Made by a program: the position numbers and the translations under genes
DNA from: Fennellomyces sp. T-0311
Taxonomy: Eukaryota > Mucoromycota > Mucoromycetes > Mucorales > Lichtheimiaceae
Length of the DNA stretch: 64,000 bases
Direction: 5' to 3'
Assembly: GCA_025266875.1 (NCBI GenBank)
Contig: JALLLT010000056.1
Coordinates: 1-64,000, forward strand
Shown: one piece after another, positions 33,809 to 44,966 of the stretch
Layout of the letters: every line of letters begins with the position of its first letter
Numbering within the stretch: position 1 is the stretch's first letter
Notes under the pieces: model-generated
What the model was told of the DNA's origin: nothing
The model's database searches: none
The model's input: only the letters and a program-made list of their open reading frames with translations

Positions 33809-35994
33809 GGCCAATGCGACAGTAGAAGAAAGAAATGGCGGAGTAAAGTGCAGAGACAAATATTGAGGGTCACTTTTTTATACTCACTGTTCTGGTCAGG
33901 TGGGCACATTAAACTGTCAGCATAACAATAGTTACATCCTTATATGGCACGGAAAAGGAGACGCTCTTGAAACATGCGAGCCACCTCTCCTTCTATCACC
34001 AGCTGTTATGCTACTGGACGCGTGGTACGGATTCCCAATCGTAGAAATAAAACGATCGAGCTTTGCATCTTCTTCGGACCGCTTGGTTTTTCGCTGGATT
34101 CGTAAGCTGCTCTCGCGCTGCTTGACCTGCCATCTGGCCCACCGAAAGTAAGCCTGTGCCCCTTGCCAAATTTAGTCCCGATGATCGTCGAAACCCTAAG
34201 ATTCCTTTTTTGGTAGCAGGCCAAACGTCATGAGAGTATACCGCAAGTCTTGAATCGCTAAGTGAAATTAAGCTTTGGCTCTTATAACAACTTGTACCCT
34301 CTTTGTCCGCAGCACGCTTGTCGCCAGGATATAAAAGTAGGATGTGGTTGAGCAAGCACTGATCGTGATCAGTTCCGCCTTTTACCTTGATTTTTCGGTC
34401 GCTTTTTCTGACCCCAGCACGAGGATCTTCTTATGGTCGGCGATGTTCATTTTGTTAATATTGTCATCTTAAAGCCTTTTGCATCAATGTTATGGCGCAA
34501 ATGCAAGAACCCTCCACAGAAATCAAAGCCAAAGGGAACAAAAGCAACATAAAGTATGGTGTCCATGCAGTTACACACGGGACAAGCGATACCGCTTTTC
34601 TTCCCGATTCGTTCTCCTTTTCTTGAGATTACCCTCAAAAAAAACAGGCAGCCCGCAGATGGTGCCTGCTTGTGATATCCTGTCTGGATGGGAACTCCAT
34701 CAGTCTATGCGCCATACGGATCTACAATTACCAGTGTCTCTTTAAAAATATAAATAGACGTGATAATTATGTACACCATGGGCCTCGTCAAAGATAAATG
34801 TTGGCAAAACAACTCATGAACCTGTTATTTATTTATGTTCCGAGGACCGGGTTATCCATTTTAAGCAATATTCTACACCGGTTGATAAGCTTGTGCCGAG
34901 ATGTTGTTGCCAGTTGCTCTGGAGTTGTGCCAACTGAACTGACGCAGGCCCAAGTAATATGTACTAGTGATGAGTGAGCCTCAGTCCATCGCGTACACCC
35001 AAAGAAGAGCCCAACTGCCGCGCAGGCTTCGCTTTAATACCTTCATATTTCATTTCCAGCGCTTGATACTGATGAACGGTTCCATTTGAATGTCCATATT
35101 GCAGATGTGTAACGTTCTGCTGACTAGGTTCGTTGTTTTACCGAATAGCTGAATGCACGGACCAGCATAACATACTTCTAGTGAACGATCTCTGTACTTA
35201 CTTCACTGCGTATGAAAGAAACCGCAACTAGAGATTCAAGTGACTACTTCATATCCCAATGGCATGTTTCACGACTTTTATATGGTTCGACAAATTCGTA
35301 AAAGTGGCCTTCTCTGGTGATAACTCACCTTCTTATCGCGATAGGTTTGCTATCTGCGGTGTAATATAGCTGTAAGAAAGGTATATGTACAGGCTTCTTC
35401 CCACTGATGAGAAATAGAGAGTAGAAGCGATGGTCTTTGAGCACCCTTCGGCCTGTCCATACCCAAGGGTCAAGAACCGACGGGCGTCTTGAAACGGACA
35501 AAGGTGCTGGACTGTGTCTAGAAGTCTAGTCACTCGTAAGAACTTGGATCGACTGACATGACCTTGTATCGAACGGGGTCGTCCAGCGCGATGTTATTCT
35601 CTGCCTTCCCACTAATCGTTGAAGAGTCATTCTTACTACCCCGTGGATTGGCGACCAATTTTGAGTTCCTGAATACGTATGGCTGTGCTGATACCACAAC
35701 TGGGATCGTATATATCAAAATCGGTATGATTCAGCAGAACATAAGAAACGGGATCGATCTCTGTGGTAGTTGCTGTGTGCTGGAAGGAAAGCAACCCATA
35801 CGTACCGCCTAGCAGGCCCATGGATAATGCCTCCAAGGGCTCGTATACGTGTTATGCAAACGGGTCACGATGCCGGTTTTTGCAACGCTATGCTCACAGA
35901 AGGGCATTGATAAAGTTTCAGCCGGAGCAGTGACACGCGCAGCAACAAAGCCGGCGAAATTACGCGGAGTGGTTCACAGCGACAACTTCTTTCA
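33809..35994. other. Intergenic with one unresolved small frame pair
   Basis: About 2.2 kb without a clear gene. On the minus strand at 35530-35836 two overlapping frames (EALSMGLLGGTYGLLSF and IALDDPVRYKVMSVDPSSYE) could be exons of a small gene divergent from the one at 35995, but I found no splice pair that is clearly right. Confidence 0.4.
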
Positions 35995-37034
35995 ATGAAC
36001 GAAGCAGTATACGAGCGCGTACGCGAACGGGTCAAAGAATACAATCTCAGTGAGCAAGAAATCAAGGCGATCGAGACTGCCCGACGACAATTAAACACGC
36101 ACAGTAAGCATTACAAACGTCTCCATTACCGCATTGGCTAAGGAAAAATGAATTCGATAGCTACGTTGGGCGGGTTTACGGGTGGTCTTGTTGCCTTCTT
36201 TCTCGGTAAATGCCTCCATCGTTTAATTGTTGTACCATTAAAATTAACAGGAATGTACAGGCAAGCGAAAACGATTTTCACCTTTTCAGGTGTTTGCTGT
36301 CGGCGTTGGTGGATTCCTCATTGGTTCTCAAATGGGTCTCTTGTCTGGTTCGTTAGCTGGTGTAAAGACGATCAAGCAGCTGCCAGATCCACAACGACTG
36401 GTCAATCTCGTCCGCGACGTTCAGTAAGTTGTTGAATAAAGCATATTCTCTCAATTGACATATTTATCGTACGATAAGAAAGGAAATGGTGCAGACGCGT
36501 GGCCATCCCATGCCACGACCACCCCCTGTACCTCATGGACAACCCTCGAATCAGAATACTTCGGGTGGCGAAGAGTTTTCCATGGACGATTACAACGATT
36601 ATGCAAAGTTGGAGAGTGGTTTCGAGAATGATCAAGGTGGGACAAGGGCGAAGAAATGGTGTCACTGTGCAATAACCAATATAAACTTTTTAGCGTTACC
36701 CCCGCAACACCATCAACAAAATAATCAGCATCCTGTAACGGACAGTTGGAGCAGTTTGCAGAATGAGAAACCAAGTCAGTCGGCCTCGCGTCAAGAAAGT
36801 GCATGGGATAAGATTAGAGCGCAAAGCGCACCAGACAGCACATGGGCCAAGCTGCGCATGGAAGCTCAAAAGGACCCCGATGCATTGAACAATCGCAAAG
36901 CACGAGATGAGGTGGCAAAGAATCTGCAGGAACGGAACCAAGAGTCATTTGAGGAATTACCACGAACGCGCGAAGAAGCTGAGCATCGCGGCGGAGCAGT
37001 ACGAAAGAATCAATGGGGTGATGTCGTCGAGTAA
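35995..37034 (+). CDS. Small protein with two hydrophobic glycine-rich segments (OCIA-like?)
   Basis: Five exons join in frame: 35995-36103, 36143-36205, 36261-36423, 36479-36636 and 36694-37034 (277 residues). The N-terminus is charged (VYERVRERVKEYNLSEQEIK); two Gly-rich hydrophobic segments follow (ATLGGFTGGLVAFFLG and VFAVGVGGFLIGSQMGLLSG). A Pro/Gln/Asn-rich linker and a charged C-terminal part (WDKIRAQSAPDSTWAKLR, then ...NQWGDVVE) complete it. The N-terminal LSEQEIKAIETAR plus two membrane segments recalls OCIA-domain proteins of mitochondria/endosomes, but the match is loose. The first intron is only 39 bp. I am fairly sure of the gene, not of the name. Confidence 0.62.
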
Positions 37035-37099
37035 ATATGCAAATGCGTTCGTAGAACTTTTTTTTTGTATAACAAGAATTCATCCAAAAACAACACCAA

Positions 37100-39242
37100 C
37101 TATGGGGATGGCATGGGAGGAGTGGCACCGTCCGCTGTGTGGATAGCAATGTTGGATGGTGTTGCAGTGATATCCCCAAGCAAGCAATCAGCGTCTTCTT
37201 CGTCGACGGGGTGCGAGTGTCTTGCATACGCATGATCCAACTGTGTCAATGCCGCCGCTGCTGTCTGTGGATGATGTACGTTGAGATCGTAATAATTAAA
37301 GTTGCCACTGAAGATCAAGTCAATTTCTTCCAGCGATTTGCCCTAACATCAGGTTGGTAAAACGGTGCAACGCCAGCGGTGCTAGATACCAACCATTGTC
37401 TCGGGAAAATAACGATATACTGCATATGCAATGACAGCGCACAGGATAGCATACGCTACGAATGTCTTCCATTGTATATTCACATACATCAAAGGGGTGA
37501 GTTGAGTCACTCCGAAATTAAATAGCCAGTTTGCTGCTGTTGTCAATCCAAGCGCTTGCGCACGGACATCTATCGACCCAAATAAGTCCCTTCCTCTTGC
37601 GAAAAGAAGAATTTACCTTGCGAATATAGTTCGGCGGGGTAGATCCAGCCAGCAGGTCCCCACGTTAACGCATAGCAAGCGACGAATAAATACATGACGA
37701 CCAGAAATGCAATAGAACCGTCCTTATCGGAAGCGTTTATTGCCAAAAGACCGGTATCTTCGTCCGGTGTGATCTCCTCTATGCTGCGTATGGCCGCAAT
37801 ATTGTCCGTGAGACCTGTCAAAGACCCAACAATGGCCATCACAATGGTACACGCGCAGCAAAATACGCTCCCCCACACCAACGTCGGTCGGCGGCCCCAT
37901 CGATCAATCTATGGTTAGATTAGCACACTGGCAGAAAAAGGAAATAAAACAACTTACAACGAGTATTGGTGGGATGGAGAACACAAAATTGATCACACCG
38001 CTGATACAGTTAGCTAATCAGGGAGGAGGTCACGTAAGAAACGAGAAAAAAATATACATTAGAGTAAGCCGGTACCTAGCAAGATACTATGTCTGCCACG
38101 AGTTCCCAATGCTTGAAAAATCTGTGGTGCGTATAAACTATACCCAGTGAGCTGTTCAGTGAAGTGCTATCTTTGCTGTTCGTATGGACATACAATAATG
38201 CATTGGCACCTGTGAGCTGCTGGAATATCTGAATCGCCATTCCGAGCAAAAGCCGTCTGCGGTTGTTCTCCCAACCTTTTTGGAAAAGCCGTGCATAATG
38301 CTTGGACCCATACTTCTCCTCAAATCGGATACTTTGCTTGATTTCAATGTATTCCATAAGCACCTCCGGATGATCGAGCGTACCATCGCCTCGAATGACC
38401 GATAGCTCTTTTAATGCCTCCGCGTCCATATGTTTGTAAATAAGGTATCGTGGACTGTGGCGTGCTATTAGAACGGTGCAGCAAGACCCGCCGCATGACA
38501 CTTACCTTTTGGGCATAAAGTAGGTGCCGATTAAATAGAAAAACGCAATGACGAGAGGTATGCCAAGCGGCAATCTATTGGTGGATCAGCAAAGCAAGGG
38601 CCAGGTAACGGATCACCAGTGGCAAATACCTCCATGAGATAGAACCATTTACGTCTGTAAAAGCGTAGCCAATCCAATAGGACACGCAGATACCGAATGC
38701 AATAGCAAGTTGCTGGACGGATACCAGCCGACCGCGCATATGTTTGGGAGCGATTTCCGACTGATCTATATTTGTTGATATGTGTGTGTGTGTGTGTAAA
38801 TCAGCACATAATAATCACGGCTTAAATGCCCCATATAGGACATACATAGTGGTATGACCATAGATAGAAAACTAGAAAATCTTTCGCCTTTAGCGGGTAT
38901 CATCGCCTCAAATCCCTTTGAGAAAACTCACCCTAGACTAATCCCCGTAATGACCCGGCCAACGTAAAACTTGACAAGATCATCCGCGCCCACTTGAAAT
39001 ACGCTGCCAACCATAAAGATGATGGTTCCTATAACAATCAGACCACGTCGACCCACATGATCAGCGAGCGGACCAGAGATCAGAGCACCGACAAAGGCGC
39101 CAGCCATCATGGTGCTGAGCAGATACTCGGAGATGTTCCGAGCGTTCAAATCACTTTGAAAGAACGGCATTGTCATGATACCGTTCAAGATACCAAACTG
39201 GTAACTAATGTTCTTATCAGCTTTTTGACATGTTCCCGCCAT
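37100..39242 (-). CDS. MFS sugar transporter
   Basis: Ten exons (minus strand): 39242-38932, 38871-38846, 38765-38630, 38574-38506, 38454-38194, 38137-38076, 38013-37958, 37908-37617, 37569-37394, 37342-37100; all phases agree and give 543 residues. Family signatures are in order: ADHVGRRGLIVIG, YQSEIAPKHMRGRLVSVQQL, MPKSPRYLIY, AIQIFQQLTGANALFLYAPQ, DRWGRRPTLVWGS, WGPAGWIYPAELY, FPETMGKSLEEID. It is a plasma-membrane proton/sugar symporter or facilitator; the sugar is not predictable. Exon 2 is a 26-bp micro-exon. The normal first membrane helix (FGYDxG) is missing before FGILNGIMTMPFF, so the true start is probably in an upstream exon I could not place; 39242 is the first in-frame ATG. Confidence 0.88.
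38781..38797. repeat. (GT)n microsatellite in a transporter intron
   Basis: TGTGTG run of 17 bases inside intron 2 (38766-38845) of the sugar transporter gene. Confidence 0.9.
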
Positions 39243-41881
39243 TTCACTCTCCACAAAAAACTAAAATTACCCAAACTATAAATTTAGAGTTTAATAAGCT
39301 TCTTGTTACTTTCAAGACATTTCATTTGTTCACGTCGCGTTACCAAGAAGCCACCAATAGCAATAAAGCTTATTTTTTTTTCCAAATAGTTAACATAAAC
39401 ATCTAGAAAAGAACAATTATGTGTTTTTTTTATTTTACCTGCAAACAAAGTATACACGCGTTGATGCCGAAAACTGAATCAGGCAGCGCAAGAGTCGGTT
39501 TTTGCTTTCATCGGGCTTAATTGACGGCGATAACGTAAGCGCCAACGGCGCATGAGGAGCAGCCAAACGTACTACACTTGTTCGATGCTCGGTAGACAGG
39601 ATTGCTACAAAATGTTCAATGGGGAAAAGTTGTGTACTGGTGTTTTGAAATATGGCGAGAAAGTACGCTTAGAGGAAGAGAATCAGTCAATGGTAAGCGA
39701 AATTGACCGATTCAAACATGTATGATCTTGCGTCAAAAAAAAAAGTAAGAACGTAATATGTGTTATTTGGCCGGGCGTGTCACCTGCAAAGCAAAGAGAA
39801 GAGAAGAAAAGAGAAAAAGAACGCTGCTGCCTGAAACCCATGCAGTACTATTTTCACCCCCTCGTCAAGCGTCCTACAGGAGCTTCTACTGCACAACATC
39901 AACAAACGGACTGTACTGTGATCGTCAGCTGCTACGTTTATGTCAGTGCGGTCGAATCAAGTATAACTGTAGTGTTTAGAAAACGTTTTCTTTTTTCCTC
40001 TAGTTACGTTAGTAAGCAAAAAAAAAACTCATCGAACCTTAGCAAGTGGAGGATGATGCTGCTACGTATGTGGTGAATACGCGAAGCGCCACATGCTGTT
40101 TACCTGCAATTGATTCGTTCCCAAGTAATGAACGTGATATGGCACGATGCGAAGTAGTAGCACTGCACAGTTATGCAGCTCTTTTCATGATGGTGTGGTG
40201 ATGCAACTTTTTGAGACACCCAAAAAACATGACCGTAAAGTTGTTGATGTTTGGTCAGACAAAGCGCTGGATATACTTTCATGCACGGAACTGCTAATTA
40301 TATACACAAAGTCGATGGCCACATTACCGATTGCTGTATTATGATCGATAAAGATTTGCGACCCAACTTTGGGGCAAGTTCATTTGGTATACAGCTTCTT
40401 TTTTTTTGTACAAGTATATGCAAGAACTATTAATGCTGGTGTGTACCGAGAACCACGATCGGGGGACCTCCTCGGAAAACCAATGATTTCCATATAAAGT
40501 CGATAAATGTCAGAGCTTGCGGCGGGGGATGTAGTACTAAGTGAAAGTGATGTGGGTAACCTTGTCCAACCCTAAAAATCACTCCCCCACTCATCTACTT
40601 CCGCAGCATTTACAATCCCTTGTGCAAATATCTGACCTCAATAACTACAAAATTACTGAGCCGTAGCATTGAATAAAAAAGCCTCTTCGGTACTTCCTTT
40701 TTTCAATAGCATGCTTAGCCCACTGTTTCATATAACTTGTTTCCTTCTACACTTGTCAAGTGTCTATCCCAAGAAAGATCTATTTAAGGAAAAGAAACCA
40801 AGTGACCTTTTGAAAAAAGCAGAATAAACCGCGTAACTCCTTATAAAGACATATGAACCCCATATCATCATACTACTTGTTTGATAACTAAGAACCTCGT
40901 TTGGAGGGGATTTTTTTCGTTAAAAATATCTGGTATAATTCAGTAAAATAACTACATTTTTTCCCTCACCGATGACTAAAACGGCGGAGAGACTGGTGTT
41001 GCTAATGGAACAAATACCTGAGTAAAAAGGCCGTGCCAAGCGACGAAACAGGTAATCAAGCTCGGTCTTTGGCCGTGCTATGTCCGTGGTGGGGGGGGGG
41101 AATGGATTTTTTCATAATGCTTGGATAATAATCGATATCCTAGTAATGGATTTACGTAATCCTAAAAACGATAGAAACCCGCATAGGCACTAAAAAGTAA
41201 TAATGAAAAAAAAGTATCAGAGTTCCTGTATGTGCGTCATGATATTCAACTGATAAAAAACTGTTACCCCTAGGTCAAGCGGCGGGACGTAATAGGAGAA
41301 CAAGTGCTTTGACTCAGCAGCAGCTCAAAACACTATACATACGTTTGAGTAATCTACCGTAGAATAGATCCGCATTACATAAACATACACACGCGCGAAA
41401 CGCTTTTATGCAAAAGGAAAAAGAGCTGTATAGACATATTTTTTAATGTTTGTTAAAACAAAAAGAGAGACAATAGATGGTGATCGTAATGTAGTACCAG
41501 ATAAACTTATATAATTCAAAACTGTTTTCCCTGGTGTGGTTACATGAAAATTCTGTAACATGATGACAGCAGTTCCCTCCCCCCTCCTCCTTTCTCGCGT
41601 GGCAAAATTCCGAAGCTATGCTTGGGCCGCACGAGTCTGAATTACCAGATTCAGTAATGAGATAAGAAATTGGGCAAGTCAGCCGACACCCGGGAAGCCA
41701 TTACATTGGTTCTCTCCGCTGATTTAGCCCACGGTACATTCACATACCAATTAAAACTCGCCTTCTCCCTTCCCTACCTATGTATTAAATATATATATAA
41801 AGGAAACATGATTTCATTGTTTTTCCTTTCTTTTTTTTCTAATCCCTCCAACCTTTCGCATTTTTTTTCTAAAGAAACTCC
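39243..41881. other. Gene-poor stretch upstream of the cyclin gene
   Basis: About 2.6 kb with only short motif-free frames. It may hold the transporter's missing 5' exon and long upstream control sequence of the cyclin gene. A run of ten or more G lies at about 41090. Confidence 0.5.
41792..41802 (+). promoter_or_regulatory. TATA-like element of the cyclin gene
   Basis: TATATATAAAG about 80-90 bases upstream of the cyclin ATG, followed by a strongly T-rich leader. Inferred from position. Confidence 0.45.
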
Positions 41882-42695
41882 ATGATACAAGTCCTCATGT
41901 CTAGCGCAACCACGACCACCGTTACGACACCAACTAAACGAAGAAATAATCGACAATCGTATCAACAAGAGAAAGATGTTCTTCTTCTCCGGGATAATCC
42001 GAAACATCAACTTTCATGCTCACCTCCTACGGGTATTTTAATCACGGATGCGACTAAACAGCCTACGATCCAACGTGGACTTCCAAGTGTATTGACCGGT
42101 AAATGGTCTTTAAGTTTTAAAAATGCCAAAATATACTCAACTATCAAAATCCTTGCAGATTATATTGCCGTAACCATGTGCGACTTGTTGCCTAAGCGAC
42201 AACAGCATCGATCAAGTCAACGGAAAGTACCAGGACTTTTGTACTTTATTCAAAAAGTAACAGCGGAAGCCAATATTTCTTGTCATGTTGCGGTCGTCGC
42301 GTTAATCTATATTGAACGATGCAAGCAAGCACTTCCAAGAAATGCCTTTGGTGATGATGGTAATTTTTATTATTTTTATAAAGTTTTAAATATCAAGTAA
42401 TTTGCTAAATCTTAACAAAACAAAATTAGATACTGCCCATCGCATTTTTGTTGCAGCATTGTTAGTTGCGTACAAGGTTTTGGAGGGTACAGCATGGATC
42501 GGAAGGGATCCGAACAAAAAAGACGATAAACGATTAAATAATGCACGTATGGCTACGATCAGCTCGATATACAGTCTCGAACAAATCAATCAGTTGGAAT
42601 GCTCATTCCTCAATCTGATCAAACATCAGTGCTGGGTCAACGATCTCGATGTTCAGAGCTATCTCCTACGGCATCGGCAAGATTTACTGTTATAG
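41882..42695 (+). CDS. Cyclin of the Pho80/PCL type
   Basis: Exons 41882-42359 and 42430-42695 (70-bp intron, GTAATT...AATTAG, phase 1) encode 247 residues. A Thr/Ser-rich N-terminus precedes a cyclin box: LYFIQKVTAEANISCHVAVV, ALIYIERCKQALPRNAFG, then after the splice TAHRIFVAALLVAYKVLEG, and INQLECSFLNLIKHQCWVND. The ERCK and AHRIFVAALLVAYK motifs and short total length fit cyclins that partner Pho85-like or Cdk1 kinases in cell-cycle or nutrient control. An ATG at 41808 begins a 25-codon frame whose TGA overlaps this ATG. A second in-frame Met lies five codons on (41897). The gene stands alone between two gene-poor stretches. Confidence 0.85.
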
Positions 42696-44966
42696 GAGTT
42701 TGATCGACGATTTTATTTTCAGTAGATCGTACTATACCCCCTCACCTCCTTTTCCCTTCAAGGTTTATACGATCTCTCATTTATTTGCAATTGTATCATA
42801 TACCCTTCATTCACGTTTTTTTTTCTCAACTCACATGCATATTTGTAAATTGGCTGTACTATATATAATCTAATAGAGATAACCATTACTTTTCGATCAT
42901 CATATCTTAAATATGTATGAAAAATAATTTTCCTACAAGTAATATCTCTCGGGTAATATAACAAACAACCGGCTTTTTGATGCGGAAGAGGACTTTTTGG
43001 TTTATCTCATGAAATCCGTATGGCGTCGCACAGGCGCCCGTACCCCGGATGAACGTGTGTCGCTTGGCCATCATTACTCCATACGGTGTCATTAATGTGA
43101 TACAGCACATCATGGCTTGGGGTCACTTTCCGGAACAAACGATAATTGCAACCTTGCACAGCCTGGATGTTGAAATGGGTAACTGACTCACGATGGCTTG
43201 CACGTGATCTAGGATAGCAAAGAAAATCCTTTCTCTACTTCGTTCTTCCTCCTTCGGCCTCTCTCCCTTATGAAAAGGTCCCTGTCAAGGTCACCTGGGA
43301 TAATCTCCCGCCCATTTCTCCCTTTGCTTACCGTGGGTGGCGCTCTGCCCATTGTATAGCCATTTTCGTGTTTTTGAACTTGCTATTAAAGAAAATAATT
43401 ATTTTGTAATGGGAAATGTGTCAGCATCTTAAAAAAGTTCACTCTATAACCGGCGAATTTTAATTATTTGATCTTATTGTTCTCGTAAGTTTAGTCATAA
43501 CATGGGAAGACAAGCAAGGCGAGTTTTTCTTTCTTATGTAAGATGGAATGGCACTGTCATGCTTTAATGGCTGTTTTTAGTGATCGTGCGCTGCAGTAAT
43601 TATGATTTCAAAGAAGCTCAAATGATCTGACACGAGGATTTCGTAACAAAAAGTCTAAATTTCCGAAAGCATTATTCACAATTTTAGAACGGTCAAAAGA
43701 GTTTGATAATTATGACATGATCATCTGCTTATATTTGTTGCTTGCTTTCAACTTTTTTTTTCTCACATCGCATAAAGTTGAAAACTGTCATAAGAACTTT
43801 CATATGTGATCAACAGTGATGTTTTTGCTAATCATAACGTGGCTCGTCAGTTTTTTTTCAACCTTAATCGATTAGCCCGATTAATGCATCGAGAGAAAAA
43901 AAGCTTTTTATTGTGATGCATTGCAAGTGAAACCAGGGGGAGGGTGAAAAATGAACCTGCATCAAATGTTTACACGGATTATCAAGCTAAAACGTAACAG
44001 TAAATAGTTTAGCGCAAAAAAAGGATAATGAAAAGGTTGTCATGTGTATGTATTGTTATTCCGTTACATGTGTTTACAGATGGCAAAGGTGCTTTCGCAA
44101 TGCATGTGGACAAATTTAGAACCATTTTCAGTGCTACGTCTACGCGACAGATCTTTGTATTGTGATCTCAGCTTTTGCATTACTGCACTGATAGAGTGCT
44201 ACTCTCAAGTTGCATAGGAATATGATTGGTACGTATGTATTTCTGCAAGCTGTACAGGTACTCGAGGCGAAAGGAAAGAGAGATCGATCTACATGAAGGA
44301 TTTTAAGCTATTTGCGGACGAATGAATTGCCGATTAGGAGAGAGTGATGTAGGTCTAGCCACCACATATTTTGGGGTAACAGCATAAATTACGTGGCGAC
44401 AAAAAAGTGGCCCAGGTTGGTCGAATGCCAGAAAACAGAAACTAACCAGGTTTTTATTTTAACGTCAAGAACATCGGATAATCTCACGGAGATGCCGACC
44501 ATCGACGTTCGAGCTTTTTATTGCACTTATGAAAGAGTGAAAAAGTTACTCATACATTGGGGTAGCACGACACTTATGATTGGCTATATCGCTAGCCTTT
44601 TTCCACTTTTGTAAAGCGTCATATCAACCAAACTCCCGCACGGTTTGATGGTTGCGTAATGGCGAATACAGGAACACCATGGCAATATCCCTGGACAGAC
44701 AACAGGGGCAGTGATGGATATGTCGCCATAGCAGTGAGAATATTGCACAAGAAACCCAAGATATTCGAAAATGATTCAGAAAGTCACGTTGGCCAAGTAA
44801 CCATTGGAGCGAAAGAGAAGGCAGACACAACACAGACTGGAGTCCGAATGCGGCTTACCTTTTTTCCCTACTCTTGCCAAGCGAATCCAACTCCTGTAGA
44901 CAGTACTCGAATCGCGCCGCGCATTTCCATCATTTAAGCCGCCACTTTCTTTTATTTCTGTGCATC
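42696..44966. other. Gene-poor stretch between the cyclin and Mga2-like genes
   Basis: About 2.3 kb of AT-rich sequence without a convincing frame. The part just before 44967 is the promoter and leader of the Mga2-like gene, including CT-rich sequence. Confidence 0.55.

Noticed and set aside
33120..34355. Several 80-135-codon frames around the unknown acidic gene
   Set aside because: They overlap the better frame on the other strand or lack motifs; treated as shadows.
35530..35836. Possible small spliced gene on the minus strand
   Set aside because: Coding-like pieces exist, but no splice choice was clearly right and no family was recognised.
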